This document shows, piece after piece, positions 1 to 6,943 of a stretch of DNA of 8,122 nucleotides (position 1 is the stretch's first letter; the number at the start of each line of letters is the position of its first letter). The DNA comes from Bacillota bacterium. GTDB lineage: Bacteria > Bacillota > Clostridia > Lachnospirales > Lachnospiraceae. The notes under the pieces were generated by a model. The model had not been told where the DNA came from. It made no database searches and saw nothing but the letters and a program-made list of their open reading frames with translations. The position numbers were made by a program, and so were the translations under genes. The DNA is taken from contig JAFADH010000282.1 of assembly GCA_023424995.1 (NCBI GenBank), forward strand, positions 1-8,122, read 5' to 3'.

Positions 1-59
1 ATTATGATGCTTTCCGGACGTAAAATGATATACAAAATTATTTAATAAAGAAAATATTG

Positions 60-97
60 AAACTGCTGCATAAGTATTGTGACTCATGCAGCAGTTT
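60..97. terminator. Perfect 12-bp inverted repeat, possible terminator of an upstream gene
   Basis: The arms AAACTGCTGCAT (60-71) and ATGCAGCAGTTT (86-97) are perfectly complementary around a 14-nt loop. The A-rich left flank and T-rich end of the right arm give a weak U-tract in either direction. It lies 26 bases before the thyA remnant and just after a short open frame that stops at 43-45, so ending an upstream transcript is the simplest role. The stem is seen directly; the terminator role is inferred, because the run of T is short. Confidence 0.5.
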
Positions 98-122
98 ACT
101 GTATGTATAGAAGGGAGAGGCT

Positions 123-372
123 ATGAGTCTGGCAGATAACATATTTATCAACATGTGCAAGGACATCTTAGAGAGTGGTGTTAGTATCGAAGGGGAGAAG
201 GTAAGACCCAAGTGGGAGGAGGGTTCCTATGCATATACCATCAAGAAGTTTGGTGTTGTGATACAGTATAATTTGGTCGAAGGAATTTCCGGCATTAACC
301 TTACATAAAACTGCATTTAAAAATAGTACTGATGAGATTTTGTGGATCTGACAGAATTATCTGAATGAGGAG
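123..372 (+). pseudogene. thyA: Truncated, frameshifted 5' fragment of thymidylate synthase (thyA)
   Basis: An intact ThyA converts dUMP to dTMP using methylenetetrahydrofolate. The open frame 123-308 begins MSLADNIF and continues through VRPKWEEGSYAYTIKKFGVV, the hallmark N-terminal region of ThyA, but stops at residue 61. Shifting by one base near 300-306 restores the expected continuation LHKTAFKNSTDEILWI (301-348), followed by TGA (349-351) where the family has W or Y, then Q. So there is one frameshift and one nonsense mutation. After about 372 the similarity fades and no active-site Cys region is found, so roughly the last two thirds (usual length about 260-280 residues) is missing. A strong RBS (AAGGGAGAGG, 111-120) and ATG at 123 survive, so a 61-residue peptide could still be made, but it cannot be an active enzyme. 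Family assignment comes from recalled ThyA conservation, not a search. Confidence 0.85.
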
Positions 373-675
373 TACATTCACGGAAAATATATGAAATCAA
401 CTATTTGAAAATGCTGCTTCAGGGCTGAAAACTGTTGGTATGAGGAATTATTACGCATGAATCCGTTTATGTAAAAAGGCACATTCCTTCAATTGACAGC
501 TTTCAGCCTTTATAATGTGATACGCAATATTATGTTGAAAAGTATTGCCAATTCCCCAGCCGCAGAGGGGAAGTTTATGTTGCATATCATTTTTATTAAA
601 GGTATAATGAATTCTGGATATAAATTAGCTGAAATTAGAAGTGTTTGAAAATAAGGGAAATAACAGGAGGTTACT
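373..675. other. Intergenic region between thyA remnant and uppP
   Basis: No coding sequence is recognised here. It may contain further unrecognisable thyA decay. Visible structure includes a distant inverted repeat (GGCTGAAAACTG at 423-434 against CAGCTTTCAGCC at 497-508, 11 of 12 pairs), a compact hairpin TTCCCC / GGGGAA (552-557 / 567-572), and two perfect TATAAT hexamers (511-516 and 603-608). The first TATAAT has a TTGACA only 12 bases upstream, too close to pair with it in a standard promoter. The second has acceptable spacing to a weak -35 and is listed separately. Confidence 0.5.
580..608 (+). promoter_or_regulatory. Candidate sigma-A promoter for uppP
   Basis: A TTGCAT hexamer (580-585, three matches to TTGACA) lies 17 bases before a perfect TATAAT (603-608). 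The predicted start near 615 would give a leader of about 60 nt before uppP and, with the short gap to the next gene, probably drives uppP-ftsK together. The -10 and spacing are good and the -35 is weak; this is inferred from motif match only. Confidence 0.45.
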
Positions 676-1551
676 ATGGATTTAGTCAAATCGATTATTA
701 TGGGTATTGTACAAGGGATAGCGGAATTTTTGCCGATCAGCAGCGACGGTCACCTGGCAATAATGAAGCATATTTTACATATAGAGACGGACAGCGGATT
801 ATTATTTGATGTATTACTGCACTTCGGTACCTTGGTCGCTATCTTTATATCCTTCTGGAACGATATATGGGAATTAATTAAAGAAGGCTTTGGGTTAATC
901 GGTGATTTCTTCGTCAATGCCGGACGCTTTGCCAGGAACCTGTCGTCAAAGAACAAGGTGGAATATAAACCTGTGGTATCTACTCCTGACCGTAAGTTTG
1001 TTATGTTGATTATTGTGGCGACCATTCCCACAGGTATCGTTGGAATTCTGCTGAAAAGCGCAGTTGAGATTACGAATCAAACCTTATTGGTTCCCGGATT
1101 ATGCCTGCTTCTTACCGGACTTCTTATGCTGATCGCCGACCGTATCAAATCCGGCAGCAAATCGATCGCGGATGTTAATTATAAAGAAGCCGGTATTATC
1201 GGTATTGCCCAGGGACTTGCCGTATTGCCCGGGTTATCAAGGTCCGGCAGTACCATCACCACAGCACTTTTATTTGGTCTGGATAAGAACTTTGCAGTAA
1301 AGTACTCCTTTATCATGTCTATTCCGGCAGTTCTCGGCGCTGTGGTAATTGAACTTAAGGATTTTTCCATGGATACGGTGACTCAGAATCAGCTGTTGAA
1401 TTATATGGTCGGCACTGTAGTGGCAGCAATTGTAGGATTCTACTGCATCAAGCTTCTTCTTGCTGTGGTAAGAGGGAAGAAATTCAAGTATTTTGCTTAT
1501 TATTGCTTTGCTGTCGGAGCAATCGCACTAGTGAGTTATTTTGTTATCTAG
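676..1551 (+). CDS. uppP: Undecaprenyl-diphosphate phosphatase UppP (BacA family)
   Basis: This integral membrane enzyme removes a phosphate from undecaprenyl diphosphate to regenerate the C55 lipid carrier used for peptidoglycan and other wall polymers; higher dosage of the family is associated with bacitracin resistance. The 291-residue protein is within family range. The first conserved block, QGIAEFLPISSDGH (residues 13-26), holds the (E/Q)xxxE motif (Q13, E17) and the conserved His (H26). The second, PGLSRSGSTI (185-194), holds the catalytic-type Arg R189. The rest is mostly hydrophobic helices (around 45-60, 108-128, 136-154, 210-227, 243-265 and 272-290) with a soluble basic loop at about 83-106. 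The start is set by AGGAGG at 665-670, five bases before the ATG. The 45-bp gap to ftsK suggests co-transcription. No key residue is missing. Confidence 0.97.
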   Translation: MDLVKSIIMGIVQGIAEFLPISSDGHLAIMKHILHIETDSGLLFDVLLHFGTLVAIFISFWNDIWELIKEGFGLIGDFFVNAGRFARNLSSKNKVEYKPVVSTPDRKFVMLIIVATIPTGIVGILLKSAVEITNQTLLVPGLCLLLTGLLMLIADRIKSGSKSIADVNYKEAGIIGIAQGLAVLPGLSRSGSTITTALLFGLDKNFAVKYSFIMSIPAVLGAVVIELKDFSMDTVTQNQLLNYMVGTVVAAIVGFYCIKLLLAVVRGKKFKYFAYYCFAVGAIALVSYFVI

Positions 1552-1596
1552 CAGGCTTCGCTTTATATCACGCCGGGGTAGGAGGTTTTAGTTCGA

Positions 1597-4233
1597 ATGG
1601 CTCCCAAGGGTCGCACGAAAAAATCATCAAATACACGTAAGAAAAAAAATAACAGTCAAAGGCGGATGAACGTGAAGAAACGCGGTGCTGTTCAAGATGA
1701 GATCATCCTTGTGGTGGCATTGGTCGTCTCCGTATTATTGTTTTTAAGTAATTTTGATTTAAGCGGTGTTGTCGGACACTATGTCAGCGGCTTCATGTTC
1801 GGCTTGATCGGCTTGGAGGCATATGTTCTGCCCTTTGTTATCTTCTTTCTTACCGCATTTCATATATCCAATATGGGTAACCGCAGAGCGGGAAGAAAGA
1901 TTATCAGTGCAATTGTTTTCTTCGTGGCGCTGGCTGCTTTCCTGGAGCTTGTGACAACTCCCTTCGAAGAAACCAGGAAGATATATGAATACTTTAATCT
2001 GTCCAGGGATAACCGCAGCGGCGGGGGACTCGTCGGCGGAATATTTGTTATGATCTTTTGTAATTTGTTCGATGACATAGCTACTTATATCATATTGGTT
2101 GCAGTAATGATCATATCAATTATCGTTATAACGGGTAAGGCAATCTTTACTTATCTTGCGGATAAGAGCAAATCCTCCCTGGAAGAGAGAAGGGAATATC
2201 AGAAGATACGCAAAGAAATGCAGCAGGAGATGATCGATATTCCTATGAATCATGATATAGGAGGCAGAAGACCGCCCAGGACCTTCGTTCTGGATCCGGT
2301 CCGGGCCCATGCGGCAAACCGTGCCGGAAATAAGAACGGAGCCGGGCACGCTGCCGATACCGATGGCAGTAACAATTCGAAGGATCGAAAGCCAAAAAAA
2401 GAAGGTGAACTGCCTTCTCTGGATTTTCACAAATTATTTGAAAATGATGATGACCGGGATACGGATAAAAACGGGGAAGCTGAATTGACCGTTTCTGTTC
2501 CCAAAGATTATGAAGAAGAATTGCATAATAAATTCGGACATGCCGGTCAGGAGCAGGATGGCGGGGATAACGGCCATACCGGTGCTCAACACGGAACGGA
2601 CGCCATACTACATAATGGAGCAGATTCCGGTTACCGGGAAGGTATCGCAGGACATCACGATGCGAATTCCGGGCATCATGAGACACCGGTAGACGGAAAA
2701 GCACGCAGTCAGGAAAATAAGCCGACAGAAGTAGAAAAGTTGGACATCTCCCAAGTGGCGGAAGAAAAAGAATATATCCTGCCTCCCATGAGTCTGTTGA
2801 CCCCTCCGAAGAACAAGGGCTCCAGAGGCGGTATGACGGAAAAGGATTTAAAGAATACTGCGGCAAAGCTTCAGACTACACTGGACAGCTTCGGAGTCCA
2901 TGTAACCGTAACCAATGCCAGTGTAGGACCGGCTGTGACCAGATATGAGCTGCAGCCGGAGCAGGGTGTAAAAGTGAGCAGCATTACCAGACTGGCTGAC
3001 GACATCAAACTTAATCTGGCCGCTGCCGAGATCCGTATCGAAGCACCCATCCCGGGGAAAGCAGCGGTAGGAATTGAGGTGCCGAATAAAGAAAACTCCA
3101 TAGTGACCTTCCGGGAATTGCTGGAGAGCAGGGAGTTTGGGGGACATCCCTCCGGTATTGCATTTGCGGTAGGCAAGGATATCGGCGGACAGACGGTGAT
3201 CGCAGATATCGCCAAGATGCCCCATCTGCTCATAGCCGGTGCTACCGGTTCCGGTAAATCAGTATGCATCAATACACTGATTATGAGTATCCTGTATAAA
3301 TCAAAGCCTTCTGATGTGCGGCTGATCATGGTGGATCCTAAGGTAGTGGAGCTTAATGTATATAACGGAATACCGCATCTGCTGATTCCGGTTGTAACTG
3401 ATCCGAAGAAGGCCTCTGCGGCACTTAACTGGGCGGTTGCGGAGATGACGGAGCGTTACAAGAAATTTGCGGATGTAGGTGCCAAGGACCTGAAGAGCTA
3501 TAATGATAAGGCAGCGGCCGTAGCCGGCCTTAAGGATGAGAATTACCAGAAGCTGCCGCAGATTGTTATCATTATCGATGAGTTAGCGGATCTTATGATG
3601 GTATCTCCGGGTGAAGTTGAGGATGCAATCTGCCGTCTGGCACAGCTGGCAAGAGCAGCGGGTATCCATCTGGTGATTGCTACCCAGAGACCGTCCGTGA
3701 ATGTTATTACAGGACTTATTAAAGCCAATATACCCTCCCGGATTGCATTTGCAGTATCCTCCCAGATAGATTCCAGAACCATCCTTGACGGAGCCGGTGC
3801 CGAGAAGCTGCTGGGCAAGGGAGACATGCTGTTCTTCCCTGCGGGTATTCCGAAGCCGGTAAGGCTTCAGGGTGCTTTCGTCAGCGAGAAGGAAGTGGGT
3901 GCGGTAGTCGACTTCCTGAAAAAGAATAATAATGAAGCAGTATACAGTGATGACATCCATGAAAAGATCAACAATGCCAGGGCCGGTGAAGGAGCCCTGG
4001 CCGGCGGAGATGAACGGGATGAATATTTTGCAGAGGCCGGCAAGTTCATAATTGACAAGGATAAGGCATCGATCGGTATGCTTCAGAGAGTATATAAGAT
4101 TGGCTTTAACCGTGCCGCAAGAATCATGGACCAACTGTCGGAAGCCGGTGTCGTAGGTCCGGAGGAAGGCACGAAGCCCAGAAAGATTCTGATGTCACTG
4201 GAACAGTTTGAGCAGTATCTGGAGGAAGCTTAG
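1597..4233 (+). CDS. ftsK: DNA translocase FtsK/SpoIIIE
   Basis: A septum-anchored hexameric ATPase that pumps double-stranded DNA to clear chromosome termini from the closing septum; in spore formers the SpoIIIE type also fills the forespore. The 878-residue protein has a very basic N-terminus (residues 1-30), hydrophobic membrane segments at about 34-52, 66-90, 102-120, 143-157 and 162-180, a polar linker (about 190-395), the alpha/beta motor, and a C-terminal gamma winged helix (about 808-875) that reads oriented DNA motifs. The Walker A is GATGSGKS (548-555, K554), the Walker B is IVIIIDELAD with D661 and E662, and the family signature ATQRPSVNVITGLIKANIPS spans 695-714. The linker is rich in Gly, His, Asp and Asn with several HH pairs. 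The start has AGGAGG at 1580-1585, 11 bases upstream. The sequence alone does not separate FtsK from SpoIIIE function. Confidence 0.97.
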   Translation: MAPKGRTKKSSNTRKKKNNSQRRMNVKKRGAVQDEIILVVALVVSVLLFLSNFDLSGVVGHYVSGFMFGLIGLEAYVLPFVIFFLTAFHISNMGNRRAGRKIISAIVFFVALAAFLELVTTPFEETRKIYEYFNLSRDNRSGGGLVGGIFVMIFCNLFDDIATYIILVAVMIISIIVITGKAIFTYLADKSKSSLEERREYQKIRKEMQQEMIDIPMNHDIGGRRPPRTFVLDPVRAHAANRAGNKNGAGHAADTDGSNNSKDRKPKKEGELPSLDFHKLFENDDDRDTDKNGEAELTVSVPKDYEEELHNKFGHAGQEQDGGDNGHTGAQHGTDAILHNGADSGYREGIAGHHDANSGHHETPVDGKARSQENKPTEVEKLDISQVAEEKEYILPPMSLLTPPKNKGSRGGMTEKDLKNTAAKLQTTLDSFGVHVTVTNASVGPAVTRYELQPEQGVKVSSITRLADDIKLNLAAAEIRIEAPIPGKAAVGIEVPNKENSIVTFRELLESREFGGHPSGIAFAVGKDIGGQTVIADIAKMPHLLIAGATGSGKSVCINTLIMSILYKSKPSDVRLIMVDPKVVELNVYNGIPHLLIPVVTDPKKASAALNWAVAEMTERYKKFADVGAKDLKSYNDKAAAVAGLKDENYQKLPQIVIIIDELADLMMVSPGEVEDAICRLAQLARAAGIHLVIATQRPSVNVITGLIKANIPSRIAFAVSSQIDSRTILDGAGAEKLLGKGDMLFFPAGIPKPVRLQGAFVSEKEVGAVVDFLKKNNNEAVYSDDIHEKINNARAGEGALAGGDERDEYFAEAGKFIIDKDKASIGMLQRVYKIGFNRAARIMDQLSEAGVVGPEEGTKPRKILMSLEQFEQYLEEA

Positions 4234-4290
4234 ATATAAAAGTGCCGATCAGATTGTTCGCGGTTATATTTGCCTGGCGGCTAACAAAGA

Positions 4291-4383
4291 GGACTGTTGC
4301 GGAATATACAGATAATGAAATCGGGTTTGTGAACATAGTCTTCTCGATATGTTATCTACGGGTCCTGCAGCAGTCCCTTTTCT
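4291..4383 (+). terminator. Structured terminator-like element after ftsK
   Basis: GGACTGTTGC (4291-4300) pairs with GCAGCAGTCC (4367-4376) over ten positions with one G-U pair, followed by CTTTTCTAATTT. Inside the 66-nt loop, AACATA (4332-4337) can pair with TATGTT (4348-4353), or AGATAA (4310-4315) with TTATCT (4352-4357); these two overlap and could be alternatives. This may simply end the uppP-ftsK transcript. The long structured loop would also suit an attenuator or cis-regulatory RNA, but it matches no riboswitch family I recognise. Confidence 0.45.
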
Positions 4384-4391
4384 AATTTAGT

Positions 4392-4505
4392 AGTCAGGAT
4401 AAAGATAAGCAGTCACAATAAAGATAAACAGTCACAATAAAGATAAGCAGTTAGAATAAAGATTAGCGGTTAGAATAAAGATTAGCAGTTAGGATGAAGA
4501 GAATG
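4392..4505. repeat. Six-copy 19-bp tandem repeat running into the start of an ATP-grasp gene
   Basis: Contiguous 19-bp units start at 4392, 4411, 4430, 4449, 4468 and 4487. The consensus is AGTYASAATAAAGATWAGC. Copies 1-5 are close to each other, drifting from AGTCA...GATAAGC to AGTTA...GATTAGC. Copy 6 is divergent, and its last three bases are the ATG at 4503-4505. Because 19 is not a multiple of three, no frame stays open through it. There is no spacer, so it is not CRISPR. It may be slippage-generated DNA, or iterated binding sites upstream of the ATP-grasp genes. Confidence 0.9.
4491..4502 (+). promoter_or_regulatory. Ribosome binding site deciding the ATP-grasp start
   Basis: AGGA at 4491-4494 lies eight bases before the ATG at 4503. 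An earlier in-frame ATG at 4494 overlaps this element and has no clear Shine-Dalgarno of its own, so 4503 is preferred. The element arose within the last 19-bp repeat unit: earlier units have AGGATAAAG or AGAATAAAG where this one has AGGATGAAG. Confidence 0.6.
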
Positions 4506-5408
4506 AATGGCCTGCTGATAGTAAATGAATTTTTATATTCCGATAAATTCAATGAAATCCATGACTGGTTGATTAATGCAGCTGTAAAGCATGGTATTAC
4601 TTTGCATTTAAAAACAAATGCGGAAGTAGTGATTGATATAAATGAAGCTGCCGAATCAGTTTATGGTAATAAGAGACTGGGGGATTTTATACTTTTCTGG
4701 GACAAGGATGTCAAGCTGGCTTCGTATCTGGAGCACCTGGGATATCCGGTATTCAATAATTCAAAAGCCATTGAGATCTGTGATGATAAAGCATTGACCC
4801 ATCTGGCTTTGATGAAGCAGGGGATCAGAATGCCCAGAACCATTCTCGCACCCAAGACTTTTGATAATATAGGATATACTAATTATAACTTCCTGCGGGA
4901 GGCAGCGGAGAGATTAAATTTCCCTATGGTTGTGAAGGAATGCTTTGGCTCCTTCGGACAACAGGTATATCTGGCCGGTAATTATGATGAATTGCTTGCA
5001 AAAGTGCGTCAGATCGGTACAAAGCCCATGCTGTTCCAGGAATTCATCAAATCCTCCCATGGCAGGGATATTCGTCTGCAGGTGGTAGGTGATAGGGTGA
5101 TCGCTGGTATGTATCGCTATTCCGACCAGGGAGATTTCAGGGCGAATCTTACCATCGGCGGCAGGATGCAGTCATATGAGCCTACACAGGAACAGCGTGA
5201 ACTGGCGATCCGCTGCTGTCAGGTGATCGGACTTGATTTTGCCGGAGTAGATTTATTGTTCCATGAGAAGGAGGTTCCTGTGGTATGTGAGATTAATTCC
5301 AATGCGCATTTTAAGAACATCTATGACTGCACCGGAGTAAATGCTGCGGATGCCATATTGGAATATATTACTGAGCGTCTTAAGAGTTATAACCATAGGT
5401 TAGATTAA
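4503..5408 (+). CDS. RimK-like ATP-grasp ligase family protein (first of a tandem pair)
   Basis: ATP-grasp enzymes activate a carboxylate as acyl phosphate and join it to an amine or thiol; the RimK-like branch often adds amino acids to proteins, peptides or small metabolites. The 301-residue protein starts MNGLLIVNEFL. Its N-terminal alpha/beta part ends in GYPVFNNSKAIEICDDKAL (about 80-98). The grasp fold shows a nucleotide-binding Lys in VVKECFGSFGQQVYL (about 143-157), FQEFI (178-182), RDIRLQVVGD (188-197), FRANLTIGG (212-220) and the metal-binding CEINSN (262-267) with E263 and N265. All expected active-site elements are present. Starting at 4494 would add three residues. A paralogue follows 53 bp downstream. 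Substrate is unknown; no precursor peptide or carrier protein is nearby. Confidence 0.85.
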   Translation: MNGLLIVNEFLYSDKFNEIHDWLINAAVKHGITLHLKTNAEVVIDINEAAESVYGNKRLGDFILFWDKDVKLASYLEHLGYPVFNNSKAIEICDDKALTHLALMKQGIRMPRTILAPKTFDNIGYTNYNFLREAAERLNFPMVVKECFGSFGQQVYLAGNYDELLAKVRQIGTKPMLFQEFIKSSHGRDIRLQVVGDRVIAGMYRYSDQGDFRANLTIGGRMQSYEPTQEQRELAIRCCQVIGLDFAGVDLLFHEKEVPVVCEINSNAHFKNIYDCTGVNAADAILEYITERLKSYNHRLD

Positions 5409-5461
5409 TAATATGATTGTTGTGTGAATATATAATGACGGCAGATGGAAGAAGGCGGAGC

Positions 5462-6448
5462 ATGGTAGCCTGGATGGTATATTATCGGGAAGCAGCCGAG
5501 TATAATAAAAGTTATATCGGCTTTTATCAGGACGAAGGAGTTAAGCTCGGTATTGATGTAAAACTCATTCTAGTGGAAGAGCTGGAATTCGGAGTGAAGG
5601 ATAACGGCTGGTTTATGGAATATCAGAAGAAAACTATAACTTTTCCGGATTTTGTAATATGCAGGGCAATCTATCCGATTCTCAGCAGGCAATTTGAAGT
5701 GATGGGTATTCCGGTATTCAATAACTCCTTCGTGTCCGAGATATGCAATGACAAAGCAAGAACCTATCAGTACCTTGCCGGGACCGGGATCAAGATGATT
5801 GATTCCAGCTTCTATCGAAGCTTTCAGGTGAAGGATGTGCTTGCAGGAGTGGATAAATTATCCGTAATGAAAGCTGTAGAGGGACATGGGGGTAAGCAGG
5901 TATTCCTGGTGGAACCGGCAGAAAAGGGACACATTAGTGCGGAATCAGATCAGAAGACCGCACTTTCCCAGCGGGACGGGAAGGATATTGATATCCGTAC
6001 CGGGCTGCAAAGCAAAGATATCCCGGAAGCTGACAGGACGGATCAGGACATTATAAAAGGACTGGAAGGTTCCGATGTGGTGCTGCAGCCCTTTACCGGC
6101 AACAGGCATCAGGATCTGCGGGTGTATGTCATAGGAGACGAAATTATAGCAGCGGTATTGCGCACTGCCAGGAAAGGCTTCAAATCAAACTTTTCCCTGG
6201 GCGGAGACGTCCGGTTATACCAGCTTTCTGAAGAAGAGAAGCAGATAATTAAAATTATTATTGACCAATTTGATTTCGGTCTGGTTGGCATTGACTTCAT
6301 AATCGGAGACCGGGGTGAACTGATTTTTAACGAGATAGAAGATGTGGTAGGCTCCAGAATGCTGTATCAATGTTCTGATATCAATATAGCTGAAAAATAT
6401 TTGCTCTTTATCCTGAATAATATTCAAAGGGGTACCGGTTCAAGTTAA
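5462..6448 (+). CDS. RimK-like ATP-grasp family protein, divergent paralogue
   Basis: This 328-residue protein is clearly related to the preceding gene: GIPVFNNSFVSEICNDKAR matches GYPVFNNSKAIEICDDKAL, and the DLRVYVIGDEIIAAV, SNFSLGG and GLVGIDFII blocks line up. The glycine-rich segment is MKAVEGHGGKQVFLV (about 136-150). Two differences stand out. A polar segment of about 55 residues (roughly 151-205) replaces about 19 residues in the neighbour. The metal-binding motif reads FNEIEDVVGSRM (289-300), so the usual second ligand Asn is Glu. I recall the NEIEDVVG form in other clostridial ATP-grasp proteins, so it may be a real subfamily rather than decay. The ATG at 5462 is chosen because AGAAGG (5450-5455) is six bases upstream; a TTG at 5417 and an ATG at 5435 in the same frame lack ribosome binding sites. 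Substrate is unknown. Confidence 0.82.
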   Translation: MVAWMVYYREAAEYNKSYIGFYQDEGVKLGIDVKLILVEELEFGVKDNGWFMEYQKKTITFPDFVICRAIYPILSRQFEVMGIPVFNNSFVSEICNDKARTYQYLAGTGIKMIDSSFYRSFQVKDVLAGVDKLSVMKAVEGHGGKQVFLVEPAEKGHISAESDQKTALSQRDGKDIDIRTGLQSKDIPEADRTDQDIIKGLEGSDVVLQPFTGNRHQDLRVYVIGDEIIAAVLRTARKGFKSNFSLGGDVRLYQLSEEEKQIIKIIIDQFDFGLVGIDFIIGDRGELIFNEIEDVVGSRMLYQCSDINIAEKYLLFILNNIQRGTGSS

Positions 6449-6465
6449 ATTCATCTTTCATGCGG

Positions 6466-6556
6466 TTATATTACAGGAATAAAATATATTCCTGTAATCA
6501 GGATGTACAGGATGCTGAAGAAAAGTCTTTTATAATCGATAAAGGCAAATGACAGT
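6466..6556. repeat. Degenerate founding copy of the 96-bp hairpin repeat
   Basis: ATTACAGGAATA (6470-6481) and TATTCCTGTAAT (6487-6498) form a perfect 12-bp stem matching hairpin A of the units that follow. The remaining part (6499-6556) is only loosely like a full unit: it has TCTTTTATAATCGATAAAGG where other units have hairpins B and C. It starts 17 bases after the stop of the second ATP-grasp gene. The inner pair is T-A here but C-G in the next copies, consistent with a conserved stem. Confidence 0.7.
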
Positions 6557-6603
6557 AACTTATATTACAGGAACTAAAAGATGTTCCTGTAATCGAGATG
6601 CAC

Positions 6604-6624
6604 GGCGCAAAAACAGCGCCTTTT
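6604..6624 (+). terminator. Terminator-like hairpin B of repeat unit 1
   Basis: GGCGC - AAAAACA - GCGCC followed by TTTTAT forms a short GC-only stem with a T-tract on the + strand. It is the first such element after the ATP-grasp pair and is a plausible end of that transcript. No matching T-run exists for the minus strand, so it is directional. Confidence 0.55.
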
Positions 6625-6633
6625 ATCAGAAGT

Positions 6634-6662
6634 TTGAAAAGCAACTTCTGATAACTTATATT
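6634..6662 (+). promoter_or_regulatory. Promoter-like sequence at the unit 1/unit 2 junction
   Basis: TTGAAA (6634-6639, five of six to consensus) lies 17 bases before TATATT (6657-6662, five of six). The predicted start near 6669 is inside hairpin A of unit 2, and the run to the terminator-like hairpin B at 6700-6720 is only about 50 nt. The -35 overlaps the loop of hairpin C, and the -10 abuts the palindrome of hairpin A, which could act as an operator. Motif evidence only. Confidence 0.45.
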
Positions 6663-6699
6663 ACAGGAACCGAAAGATGTTTCTGTAATCGAGATGCAC

Positions 6700-6720
6700 G
6701 GTGCAAAAACAGCGCCTTTT
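6700..6720 (+). terminator. Terminator-like hairpin B of repeat unit 2
   Basis: GGTGC (6700-6704) pairs with GCGCC (6712-6716) through one G-U pair, followed by TTTT. This is the same element as in unit 1 with the pairing retained by wobble. It would end a transcript initiated at the unit 1/2 junction. Confidence 0.45.
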
Positions 6721-6729
6721 ATCAGAAGT

Positions 6730-6758
6730 TTGAAAAGCAGCTTCTGATAACTTATATT
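6730..6758 (+). promoter_or_regulatory. Promoter-like sequence at the unit 2/unit 3 junction
   Basis: TTGAAA (6730-6735), 17 bases, TATATT (6753-6758), identical in both hexamers and spacing to the one 96 bp upstream. It would read into unit 3, where hairpin B is damaged (GGTAC against ACACC). The next junction has weaker TTGGAA-N17-AATATT, and the last one has lost the -35. Confidence 0.42.
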
Positions 6759-6891
6759 ATCGGAACTGAAATGATGTTCCGATAATCGAGATACACGGTA
6801 CAAAAACAACACCTTTATCAGAAGTTTGGAATGCAACTTCCGATAACTAATATTATCGGAACAAAACCCGGTTCCGATAATCGAGATGCAC

Positions 6892-6913
6892 GGCGCGAAA
6901 AACAGCGCCTTTT
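6892..6913 (+). terminator. Terminator-like hairpin B of repeat unit 4
   Basis: GGCGC (6892-6896), loop GAAAAACA, GCGCC (6905-6909), then TTTT. The stem is restored to the perfect form after the degraded version in unit 3, and the loop is one base longer. It would stop + strand transcription just before the convergent HAD gene. Confidence 0.45.
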
Positions 6914-6943
6914 ATCAGAAGATAAAGGACATCTTCTGATAAC

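Noticed and set aside
1..45. Open frame ending TAA at 43-45, possible C-terminus of an upstream gene
   Set aside because: Only 14 codons are visible with no recognisable motif; the following hairpin makes it plausible but it cannot be supported.
494..516. TTGACA (494-499 region) followed by TATAAT (511-516) as the uppP promoter
   Set aside because: The spacer is only 12 bases, too short for a sigma-A promoter; the pair at 580-608 has proper spacing.
2243..2866. 207-residue minus-strand open frame inside ftsK
   Set aside because: It lies wholly within a confident gene, over its low-complexity linker, with no family-like sequence or ribosome binding site; a shadow frame.
5417..5461. Longer start (TTG 5417 or ATG 5435) for the second ATP-grasp gene
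   Set aside because: Neither has a Shine-Dalgarno sequence, and the extra 15 residues do not resemble the family N-terminus; ATG 5462 has AGAAGG at good spacing.
6498..6836. Open frames of 112 (minus) and 78 (plus) residues across the 96-bp array
   Set aside because: Unit length is a multiple of three, so any stop-free frame stays open; both strands give repetitive peptides that trace the hairpins, with no protein-like features.
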